The notes beneath the pieces were generated by a model that saw only the letters and a program-made list of their open reading frames with translations, ran no database searches and was not told the DNA's origin. 64,000 nucleotides of DNA from a bacterium (GTDB taxonomy: Bacteria; Desulfobacterota; Deferrisomatia; Deferrisomatales; BM512), in the NCBI GenBank assembly GCA_004322275.1, contig SCTA01000041.1, positions 19,123 to 83,122 on the forward strand, given 5' to 3'. Shown piece by piece: positions 23,324 to 30,231 of the stretch (position 1 is the stretch's first letter; the number at the start of each line of letters is the position of its first letter). The translations under genes and the position numbers were made by a program.

Positions 23324-23851
23324 TTATACACAATGCTCATCATAAAATTTTCTGTCGCATAACATTAAAAATATATCAAAATCATCTGAACTAATATTAT
23401 TGTGTTTGCTAATCTCGATAGCAGATTTAAGACTTTTATTTTTGACGAAATGTGGATTTTTTAAACAATACCAGCACTGAAACACCAGTCCCTCATGAAA
23501 TAACCTACTTTCAATATCTGCAAACAACCCTATTGTTAAATATAAAAACTGAGGAATAAAATCGGGGTTAAACTCTAAAACGCCATCATGGTCGCTATCG
23601 GCATGCTTGCAAAAATTAGCAGGCCTATTTATGCTGCGAGCTATTTCTTTAATATATTCTTCCTTAACATAATTATTAAATGAATGCTGTAATGTTAAGC
23701 CTCTTTTACCCGCTATGTCATTAATCACCGCATAAGAAGATTGAATTAGCAAATATATAGAAACAGGGTCTTCTCTTCTAAAAAAAAGTCTCACAGCGGT
23801 TTTAAGATTTCTTTCAGCGGCTGCAACCTTGCCTATTTTTTCTTTGGTCAT
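23324..23851 (-). CDS. AT-rich orphan gene, possibly HEPN-like helical protein
   Basis: A 175-residue, predominantly helical protein with much lower GC than all neighbours (many AAA, ATA and TTA codons). Recognisable pieces are AAERNLKTAVRLFFRREDPV, VINDIAGKRGL, then NRPANFCKHADSDHDGVLEF. The pattern 'NFxKHADxDxxxxLEFNP' is shared, to my recollection, by a widespread family of uncharacterised helical proteins that may be HEPN-related; I cannot confirm this. Composition and isolation between repeats suggest horizontal transfer. Confidence 0.65.
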   Translation of the reverse strand: MTKEKIGKVAAAERNLKTAVRLFFRREDPVSIYLLIQSSYAVINDIAGKRGLTLQHSFNNYVKEEYIKEIARSINRPANFCKHADSDHDGVLEFNPDFIPQFLYLTIGLFADIESRLFHEGLVFQCWYCLKNPHFVKNKSLKSAIEISKHNNISSDDFDIFLMLCDRKFYDEHCV

Positions 23852-23945
23852 ATTATATAAATCCTATGCATGCCTCAAGCCATGTAGCCGCGCAGGTGGG
23901 TTCGGCCCACCAACTACGCCAAAACATTAATGTGATTATATAGTT

Positions 23946-24028
23946 GCGGGGCTGTTCGCCCCTGCGCCCCAACACCGCTTCTTTTGAGCGCCCAAAAGAA
24001 GCGGTGGGAAGAAAAGGCGCGCCCCCTT
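23946..24028 (+). repeat. R4 palindromic repeat, copy 1
   Basis: A 13-bp perfect stem, CACCGCTTCTTTT (23973-23985) with AAAAGAAGCGGTG (23994-24006), closes on the loop GAGCGCCC. It is preceded by a small GGGGC/GCCCC hairpin and followed by GAAAAGGCGCGCCCC. The inverse copy at 28630 has the same loop but different, still complementary, stems. The stretch 24029-24215 contains further short palindromes, among them AAAAGC...GCTTTTG around 24150-24185, but no ORF I support. Confidence 0.7.
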
Positions 24029-24215
24029 TGCGCCAAAGCGCTCGTTCATCGCTCGGCGAGCGCGCAAATCGCCACGGGCTCATGGCGCGCTCGGAACACC
24101 CTCGCTCTCTCACTCGCTGGCGCCGGAGGGCGTGGGGAACGAAAATAAGGCTCGAACAAAAGCGAATCTTTTTGAGCTTTTGTTCTCGAAGGTAGATTTT
24201 CTGCACATATCTCAA

Positions 24216-24492
24216 ATAGCTATAAACAAATTACCTTCGAGCACACGAGAGCAAATAATCCTTCTCGTGTGCGAGCCATCCTTTCGTCCTCTTCGTGGCC
24301 CGTAGGTGACGCAGGGAGCGGAGGCGGAAAGGGCGGCGGGGGGGTCTTAGTGAGCGTAGCGAACGGGTGCCCCCTCACGCCCCCGCCGTAGCGACCGGTC
24401 GCTCGAAGAGCGAGCGTCTCCTTCCGGGCCGATTTCTTGGGTACTTCTTTCTAAAAGAAGTACCAAGGGGAGTGGGGCAGAGCCCCACAGAC
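24216..24492 (+). repeat. R3 structured repeat, copy 2
   Basis: Same block order as 18844-19112: TAGCTATAAACAAA, ACCTTCGAG, hairpin GCACACGAG (24241-24249) with CTCGTGTGC (24264-24272), CTTCGTGGCCCGTA, GGGGTCTTAG, CCGGGCCGATTT, then hairpin GGTACTTCTTT (24440-24450) with AAAGAAGTACC (24454-24464). Stems have changed on both sides relative to copy 1. Confidence 0.75.
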
Positions 24493-24499
24493 GTAGACC

Positions 24500-24680
24500 G
24501 ATGGGCTAAAGCCCATCCTACATAAATAGCTAAAACAATTAAGGTATTGTCGGCTTTCGTTCCTCAAGCACGACCTACACGCTAAAAGAAGTACCCAGGG
24601 TGCGGGGCGCGCCAAGCCCCGCTAGCCGTAAACGTGCGCAGCACACAAAAGTCACTGGTTTCCCGCATTCGCGGGAATGA
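24500..24680. repeat. Cluster of short extragenic palindromes
   Basis: Three unrelated short elements sit side by side: GATGGGCTAAAGCCCATC (24500s), a second R3-like tail around 24583-24622 (AAAAGAAGTACCC then GGGTGCGGGGC and AGCCCCGC), and CCCGCATTCGCGGG near 24662-24675 in the context TTTCCCGCATTCGCGGGAAT, a type of palindrome common between genes in many bacteria. No coding potential is seen before the permease stop at 24687. Confidence 0.6.
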
Positions 24681-24686
24681 CGAAAT

Positions 24687-25733
24687 CTACCCCCTTCCCC
24701 CTACATTCCCATCCGCCGAGAGCATCACGGCGACGGGACGGGTCTTGGGAAACTCCGCGAAGATTATCATCAGGATGACGGTGAGCGGGACGCAGAGGAA
24801 CATTCCGGTTATCCCCCAGAGCTTCCCCCAGACGGCGAGGGAGAGCAGCACGACGAGAGGGCTTATGTTGAGCGAGGCCCCGAGTAGCTTGGGCTCCAGC
24901 AGATTTCCGGTCAGGAACTGTATCACTACGAGTCCGATTACCACGGCCAGGAAGGGGCCGGGGGAAGCGAACTGCACGAGGGCGAGGAGGGAGGGTAGCC
25001 CCACTCCGGCGAGAGCGCCGACGGTGGGGATGTAGTTGAAGAGGAAGATGAGGAAGGACCAGAAGAAGGGGAAATCCACCCCGACGAAGAAGAGGACGCC
25101 GTAGGAAAGGACGCCCACGAGGATGCTGGCGAAGGTCTTTATGAGGACGTATTTTCGTATGCGGTCGTTGATGGACGCCATCACCCCGGTGGAGCGCTCC
25201 CTGCCCGGTCCTTCCGGGACCAGCGACTTTAGTTTGGCTTCAAAGGCGGGCCGCTCCACGATCATGAAGATTACGTAGACGACTATCAGCCCGAGGTCTC
25301 CGGCGATCTCGGCGACCAGCCCCGCCATGCTCCCCACCATACCCTCCACGTTCAGCCCCGCGAGGATTTTGTCCAGGCTCGGGGCTTCCTTCATGCCGAA
25401 CCACCCGGCGCCGGATTTTATGATGGCGTAGATGTTTTCCTGATAAATGGGGGCGGCCTCGGTGACGGAGGAGAGGCTTATCGTCATGGCGTTTATGATC
25501 TCCAGCGTCGCCACGGCGGCCAGCGCCAGCGAGGCGAGGAGAAAGACCCACCGGGGCACCCTTTGACCTCGCGGCAGCGCGCTGCGCAGGGCGTCGGCCA
25601 TTGCTTCGAGCAGATACCCCACGACTATGGCGACCGCCAGCGGTATGAGGATCGACTTCGCCGTGAAAAGCCCCCAGAAAGCCCCTCCGACGATGAACAT
25701 AACCGCCGCAATCTTTACCGCCCGGTCCTGCAT
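24687..25733 (-). CDS. AI-2E family (DUF20/PerM-type) membrane permease
   Basis: A 348-residue integral membrane protein with about eight hydrophobic segments. It opens with KIAAVMFIVGGAFWGLFTAKS and ILIPLAVAIVVGYLLEAMAD; the family's conserved C-terminal half reads YIPTVGALAGVGLPSLLALV, LEPKLLGASLNISPLVVLLS and LWGITGMFLCVPLTVIL. Members export diverse small molecules (AI-2, folates and others) or cations, so the substrate cannot be called. It is monocistronic and divergent from the LolC/E-like gene 128 bases away. Confidence 0.9.
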   Translation of the reverse strand: MQDRAVKIAAVMFIVGGAFWGLFTAKSILIPLAVAIVVGYLLEAMADALRSALPRGQRVPRWVFLLASLALAAVATLEIINAMTISLSSVTEAAPIYQENIYAIIKSGAGWFGMKEAPSLDKILAGLNVEGMVGSMAGLVAEIAGDLGLIVVYVIFMIVERPAFEAKLKSLVPEGPGRERSTGVMASINDRIRKYVLIKTFASILVGVLSYGVLFFVGVDFPFFWSFLIFLFNYIPTVGALAGVGLPSLLALVQFASPGPFLAVVIGLVVIQFLTGNLLEPKLLGASLNISPLVVLLSLAVWGKLWGITGMFLCVPLTVILMIIFAEFPKTRPVAVMLSADGNVGGRG

Positions 25734-25861
25734 CTTACTTCTCCTTTTTATTTAGGATTTGCCCGTAAAGAGCATCGGCACTACCCGAAAACTTGTCAAG
25801 CCCGTCCTTTATTTTTCTTTGCAGGTTGAGGTTTCGCCCCCGTTGCGGCTATATTTGCGGG

Positions 25862-27070
25862 ATGAAAAACACCCTCGAAACGTGGATCGCCTTTCGCTAC
25901 CTGCGAACAAAGCGCACGGAGAAGTTCATCTCCCTCATCACCTGGCTTTCGACCGGCGGCGTGGCGCTCGGCGTCGCGGCGCTCATCGTGGTTTACGCGG
26001 TGATGACGGGCTATTCCGGCAAGCTGCGTGACAAGCTGGTGGGGATGAACGCCCACGTCTCGGTCTACGCCCTCTCCGGGCCAATTCCCGACGGCGGCAG
26101 CGAGGTTATCGGGCGCATCCGGGAGATTCCCGGAATCAAAAGGGTGGTGCCGATACTCCTCGGGCAGGCGCTCCTCGCTTCGGGCGGATCCAATTCCGGC
26201 GCGGCGATTCGCGGCGTCGACCCGGCGGACCCGGACTTTCTGGAGGTCGTCGGCAAGGGAATGGTCGAGGGCTCGGCCAGTTCCCTCGGCGGCGAGGCCC
26301 CGGCGGTGCTTATCGGAAGGGAGCTGGCGACCGAACTCGGGGTCAAGGCGGGAGACAGGGTGCGGCTGACCATCCCCATCGGGGAGACCCCCCGTTCACG
26401 CCTCTTTCTGGTGGGCGGAGTCTTCAATTCGGGTATGTACGATTTCGATTCTACCTTCGCCTTCCTCTCCCTCAAAAACGCCGACGATCTTCTGGGGATG
26501 AACGGCGCGGTCTCGGCCCTCGACATACGGGTGGACGACATCGACAAGGCCCCGGAGGTGGCGGAGACGCTCCGCAACGTTCTCGGGCAGCGCTGGTGGG
26601 TGGGCGACTGGAAGAGGATGAACCGCAACATCTTCAGCGCGCTGGCCCTCCAGAAGGCGGTGCTCTCGCTGATACTGGGCCTCATAGTCATCGTCGCGGC
26701 CTTCAACGTCGCCGCCACTCTCATCATGGTGGTAATCGAGAAGACGCGGGAGATAGGGATACTTAAGGCGATGGGCGCGAAAAACACCACGATACGGCGC
26801 ATTTTTGCGATTCAGGGGCTGATAATAGGCTCCGCCGGGGCGCTCTTCGGGGCCGCGCTGGGAATATTTGTCTGCTACATGCAGAACACCTTCCAGTTCG
26901 TGAAGATTCCCAGCGACATCTACCTCTTCGACAGTTTGCCGATGGAGCCCGAGGTAATCTCCACCGCCGTATTTTCGATCGCCGCGATAGCCCTCTGCTG
27001 GCTGGCGACCCTCTATCCCTCCTGGCAGGCCTCGCGCATGGACCCGGTGAGAGCGATACGAACGGAATAG
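25862..27070 (+). CDS. LolC/LolE-type ABC transporter permease
   Basis: A 402-residue FtsX-type permease. TM1 is within TWLSTGGVALGVAALIVVYA after the cytoplasmic opener IAFRYLRTKRTEKFISLITW; a large MacB-like periplasmic domain spans about 50-260; three TM segments follow (LILGLIVIVAAFNVAATLIM, the 320s, the 370s), ending YPSWQASRMDPVRAIRTE. This is the lipoprotein-releasing (LolCE) pattern. No lolD ATPase lies beside it, which is unusual; it must be encoded elsewhere. The ATG at 25862 is preferred to the upstream ATG at 25793 because homology starts there. Confidence 0.9.
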   Translation: MKNTLETWIAFRYLRTKRTEKFISLITWLSTGGVALGVAALIVVYAVMTGYSGKLRDKLVGMNAHVSVYALSGPIPDGGSEVIGRIREIPGIKRVVPILLGQALLASGGSNSGAAIRGVDPADPDFLEVVGKGMVEGSASSLGGEAPAVLIGRELATELGVKAGDRVRLTIPIGETPRSRLFLVGGVFNSGMYDFDSTFAFLSLKNADDLLGMNGAVSALDIRVDDIDKAPEVAETLRNVLGQRWWVGDWKRMNRNIFSALALQKAVLSLILGLIVIVAAFNVAATLIMVVIEKTREIGILKAMGAKNTTIRRIFAIQGLIIGSAGALFGAALGIFVCYMQNTFQFVKIPSDIYLFDSLPMEPEVISTAVFSIAAIALCWLATLYPSWQASRMDPVRAIRTE

Positions 27071-27184
27071 ACGCCTTGAATATGTTATCCGGCTGAATAT
27101 ACTCGTTGTGAGGTTTCGGATAAACGTTGCTAAAAGTGCTTCCGGCAACGAAAATCGCGAAAGATTTTTATTGACGGCAAAGGA

Positions 27185-27284
27185 TTTTGACGCCGGGCGA
27201 GGAGCCCGCAGGGAGCGCGACGAAGACAGTAGCGTGACTACGTCGAGGAGCGCTACCGAGTAGCGACGACGACCCGCGTCAAAA
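27185..27284 (+). repeat. R2 palindromic repeat, copy 2
   Basis: 100 bp bounded by TTTTGACGC (27185-27193) and GCGTCAAAA (27276-27284). The interior (GAGGAGCCCGCAGGGAGCGC, GACGAAGACAGTAGCGTG, GAGTAGCGACGA) closely matches the copy at 36467. It fills much of the 271-base gap before the phosphofructokinase gene; the remainder holds only an AT-rich leader with AAGGAG at about 27329. Confidence 0.8.
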
Positions 27285-27341
27285 GCCGAAGCCGTAGACT
27301 GTTTAAGGCAATCACTTAATTTAAAATAAAGGAGTCACAAA

Positions 27342-28499
27342 ATGCGTATAGGAATACTAACCGGCGGCGGAGACGTTCCGGGTCTAAATCCCGCGATAAG
27401 AGCCGTAGTAACCCGCGCGATGGCGGAGGGCCACACCGTTCTTGGGTTTCGCCGGGGCTGGATGGGGCTACTCCACCTCAATCCCGACGACCCGGAGAGC
27501 GTCAGGGAATTCACCCTTGAGCTGAACCTCGACAATACGCGCACGGTGGAGCGCAACGGCGGAACCTTTCTCCACACCGCCCGCGTAAACCCCTGGGGCG
27601 TCGCACCCAAGAGCGTTCCCGCCTTCATATCGCAAGACCTGCTGCGCCCCGGCGAGGGGGGGAAGATCGACTGCACCCTCCACGTCAAAAAGGTGCTCGA
27701 AAGGATGGGGATAGACGTTCTGGTCCCGATCGGCGGCGAAGATACCCTCGGCTACGCCTCCCGCCTCCACCGCGAAGGCTATCCGATGGTCTCCATACCC
27801 AAGACGATGGACAACGACGTCTTCGGCACCGACTACTGCATCGGTTTTTCCACCTCGATAAGCCTCTCCGTGAAATACATCCACCAGCTTCGCACCTGCA
27901 CCGGCTCCCACGAGCGCATCGGCGTGGTGGAGCTTTTCGGCCGCTATTCCGGCGAGACTTCCCTCATCGCGGGCTACCTCGCCGCCGCCGACCGGGTGCT
28001 CATTCCCGAGGTTCCCTTCAATCCCGAGAAGGTGGCGGAGCTGATACTGCGCGACAAGAAGGCCTGCCCCTCGCACTACTCGATGCTCACCATCTCCGAG
28101 GGCGCTCTTCCCGAGGGCGGGGACATTCACCAGACGGGCGAGGCCGACGCCTTCGGCCACAAGAAGCTGGGCGGCATCGGCCAGCAGCTCTCAAAGAAGA
28201 TAGAAGAGGTCACCGGCGAAAAGACTATGTTCCAGACGCTCGGCTACCTCATGCGCTCCGGCCCGCCCGACGCGCTTGACCTGATGGTTGCGAAGAACTA
28301 CGGCAATTCGGCGATGGACCTGATCTCCAGAAAGGAATTCGGCCGGATGGTCGCTCTGCAGGGCGGCAAGTACACCCACGTACAGGCCGACATGCCCCTG
28401 ATGGGCTCCAAGACCGTCGATGTCGATACCCTCTACGACAGGGAAAACTACCTGCCCCGGATAAGGACCGCCGTCGGGCTCCCGATGTTCCTCTACTAG
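27342..28499 (+). CDS. 6-phosphofructokinase, pyrophosphate-type active site
   Basis: A 385-residue phosphofructokinase. [17 protein letters not shown] forms the N-terminal phosphate loop; the discriminating positions read GGEDT (Asp where ATP enzymes have Gly) and PKTMDND (Lys where ATP enzymes have Gly), both typical of PPi-dependent enzymes. Other motifs are [20 protein letters not shown] and the C-terminal [13 protein letters not shown]. It interconverts fructose 6-phosphate and fructose 1,6-bisphosphate, probably reversibly with pyrophosphate. The R1 repeat begins at the last base of its stop codon. Confidence 0.92.
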   Translation: MRIGILTGGGDVPGLNPAIRAVVTRAMAEGHTVLGFRRGWMGLLHLNPDDPESVREFTLELNLDNTRTVERNGGTFLHTARVNPWGVAPKSVPAFISQDLLRPGEGGKIDCTLHVKKVLERMGIDVLVPIGGEDTLGYASRLHREGYPMVSIPKTMDNDVFGTDYCIGFSTSISLSVKYIHQLRTCTGSHERIGVVELFGRYSGETSLIAGYLAAADRVLIPEVPFNPEKVAELILRDKKACPSHYSMLTISEGALPEGGDIHQTGEADAFGHKKLGGIGQQLSKKIEEVTGEKTMFQTLGYLMRSGPPDALDLMVAKNYGNSAMDLISRKEFGRMVALQGGKYTHVQADMPLMGSKTVDVDTLYDRENYLPRIRTAVGLPMFLY

Positions 28500-28621
28500 G
28501 GAAGCGGCTGTGAGCCCCGTTTTCTGTGTCGCGTGCTCGCTCGAAGCTCGCCTAACACCCGGTTATGTCTCGCTTCTCGCTGCGCGTCTCCTTGAAACCG
28601 GGGCTTCTCGCAACGCTTCCC
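28499..28621 (+). repeat. R1 palindromic repeat, copy 3
   Basis: About 123 bp; ends are GGGAAGCG (28499-28506) and CGCTTCCC (28614-28621), an inverted repeat different from the other copies but still complementary. The interior has TGAGCCCCG, GTCGCGTGCTCGCTCG, CTCGCTTCTCGCTGCGCGTC and TCCTTGAAACC. It starts on the final base of the phosphofructokinase stop. Confidence 0.8.
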
Positions 28622-28629
28622 CTGCCACA

Positions 28630-28712
28630 GGGGTGCGCCTTTTCTTTCCCCCATTTCTTCTGGGCGCTCAAAAGAAATGGGGCCGGGGTCAAGGGGTGAA
28701 ACCCCTTGAAGG
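28630..28712 (-). repeat. R4 palindromic repeat, copy 2
   Basis: Inverse orientation to 23946. Stem CCCATTTCTT (28650-28659) with AAGAAATGGG (28672-28681) around the conserved loop GGGCGCTC; the flanking small hairpin is AAGGGGT/ACCCCTT (28691-28707). GGTGCGCCTTTTCTTTC on one flank matches the first copy's GAAAAGGCGCGCC. Confidence 0.65.
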
Positions 28713-28761
28713 CAAGGGTCGGCAAACTGGTTATAACTACGGGTTTTCAGTTTTTTCATTG

Positions 28762-29553
28762 ATGTTTCTTCTCCTTCTGACTCTGCCCCTCCCGGCAGCC
28801 GCCGGGGCGATTCCAGGAATCGGCGAACCCGAAGAGTTGCTGCAGTCAGTCCGTGACGGCAATAAAAGCGGCGATTACTGCGCGGCGCTCGCGGACGCCG
28901 AAAAACTCTTTTCCGGCCACGCCGACACCGCGCTCTTTCACGTAAACGAAGAACTCGTCGCCAGCGCTTGGTACTCCTGCGCTCTTAAAAAGAAAGACCC
29001 CCCACTCAAGGGCGGAAGGCTGGAAAAAGAACTTAAACTTTTGAGGCAAATTCATTCGGAACTGAAGGCGAAAGAAGACAAGACCCCCTTCGAGCTTTTC
29101 GTCCTCTCCACGGCCCCCTCGGCGGAAGGCGAACCTTACGAAAAAAGCGCGCTCACAGCGCTGCTTGAAAAATTTCCGGGAACCCCTCCCGCCGTCTGGG
29201 CGGATTTCATCCTCACGGCGGGGATCCGGGGAGAACCGGCGAAAATCGAAGAGTTCCTTTCCCGCCACAAGGATTCGAGGCTCGTCCCCACCGCCAGGAT
29301 TCTCGTCGGCAACTGGCTCTGGCTCTCGCCCGAGACCGTCGCCGAAGCCGTCGATATCTGGAAAAACGTCCGGCGCGCTCACCCGGCTTCCCTTCTCGAC
29401 TATTACACTGCGGGCGAGCGTCTCTCGCAAGCCGGGGAAGCGCTCCCGCCTGAAGAGCTTAAGCTGCGCCCCCTCGTTCTGGGCTTTTACATGGGAACGG
29501 AGACGAATCTGAAAACCTTGAGAAACGCCCTGGAGAACGGAGGTAAAAGATGA
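28762..29553 (+). CDS. Exported helical protein of unknown function
   Basis: About 263 residues if the ATG at 28762 is used; the frame continues upstream, but that part is R1/R4 repeat DNA and is not credible as protein. It begins with a signal peptide (FLLLLTLPLPAAAGA). The mature part is helical with TPR-like spacing (NKSGDYCAALADAEKLFSGH, PAKIEEFLSRHKDSRLVPT). No family recognised. There is no clear ribosome binding site, so the start is uncertain. It is coupled by ATGA overlap to the zinc-ribbon gene that follows. Confidence 0.65.
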   Translation: MFLLLLTLPLPAAAGAIPGIGEPEELLQSVRDGNKSGDYCAALADAEKLFSGHADTALFHVNEELVASAWYSCALKKKDPPLKGGRLEKELKLLRQIHSELKAKEDKTPFELFVLSTAPSAEGEPYEKSALTALLEKFPGTPPAVWADFILTAGIRGEPAKIEEFLSRHKDSRLVPTARILVGNWLWLSPETVAEAVDIWKNVRRAHPASLLDYYTAGERLSQAGEALPPEELKLRPLVLGFYMGTETNLKTLRNALENGGKR

Positions 29554-29942
29554 TCTGCGAGCGCTGCAACAACACGATAGCCCCCGGAGAAGAACTTTCG
29601 CACGGCGCTCTTCGGGTCTGCGAAGACTGCGCGATGGACCTCCTCTCTCCGGCCAAGGCCTGCGACCCCTGGGCGGTCAAGCTGGCCAAAGGCTCTTTCA
29701 CCTCGAAAGCCGACGCCGCAAGCACCCTCCGGGGACCGGAGAAGGAGCTTTACGAGCTCGTTAAAAAGCGCCGGAGGGTTTCCGTCGAGGAAGCAAAAGA
29801 GTCCCTTTCGCTGGGTCAAAACGAGATTCAGAAAGTGTTCAGCGTCCTTCGCCACATGGAGCTTCTCCGGGGCTCGAAGAGAGCGGACGGAGGCGTTGAC
29901 CTGCTGCTCTTCGACGACGACGGGAAAACCGGCGGCAAGTAG
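29550..29942 (+). CDS. Zinc-ribbon plus winged-helix-like protein
   Basis: A 130-residue protein. N-terminal CERC (Cys3, Cys6) and CEDC (near 24 and 27) form a probable zinc ribbon; residues 60-115 (GPEKELYELVKKRRRVSVEE, then SLGQNEIQKVFSVLRHMELL) look like a winged helix. This suggests a nucleic-acid-binding or regulatory role, perhaps for the exported protein encoded just upstream. The family is not recognised. A strong terminator follows 22 bases after the stop. Confidence 0.75.
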   Translation: MICERCNNTIAPGEELSHGALRVCEDCAMDLLSPAKACDPWAVKLAKGSFTSKADAASTLRGPEKELYELVKKRRRVSVEEAKESLSLGQNEIQKVFSVLRHMELLRGSKRADGGVDLLLFDDDGKTGGK

Positions 29943-29964
29943 CTTTCATAATCGAGGATAAAAC

Positions 29965-29997
29965 AGCGGCCTCCCCGGCGGGAGCGCCGCTTTTTTT
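29965..29997 (+). terminator. Rho-independent terminator
   Basis: AGCGGC pairs with GCCGCT, with an inner CTCCC/GGGAG extension, followed by seven T. It ends the transcript of the zinc-ribbon gene. Confidence 0.9.
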
Positions 29998-30182
29998 CAT
30001 TTCCCACCTTTTATTTTTTCCGCTCAACTCCCCGGAAAGACGGAATAATATCCCCTTGCCTCGAAATATTAAGGGGCGGGGAATTTTCCGCTCCCAGATG
30101 CACCCTAGTACCCGGTGAAATATTGTTTTACAATGCAAAATGGAGAGACTTTTTCCGGTATTCTTTTCGCCGCAAAAGCGAA

Positions 30183-30212
30183 AACCGCGCTTTACCCGGT
30201 AGAGTCGCGGTT
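30183..30212 (+). promoter_or_regulatory. Leader hairpin before the giant FG-GAP gene
   Basis: AACCGCG (30183-30189) pairs perfectly with CGCGGTT (30206-30212) over a 16-base loop, 7 bases upstream of the GGAGGG ribosome binding site. It may influence translation; no known riboswitch consensus fits. The rest of 29998-30182 shows no clear promoter I can defend. Confidence 0.35.
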
Positions 30213-30231
30213 AAGCTTCGGAGGGTATGAG

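Noticed and set aside
28510..28761. N-terminal extension of the exported protein gene
   Set aside because: This stretch is R1/R4 repeat DNA; the signal peptide begins at the ATG at 28762.
30115..30231. Upstream start for the FG-GAP protein, or a cyclic-di-GMP riboswitch in the leader
   Set aside because: The signal peptide begins at 30232 with its own ribosome binding site. The leader has one hairpin but not the conserved GEMM core sequence.
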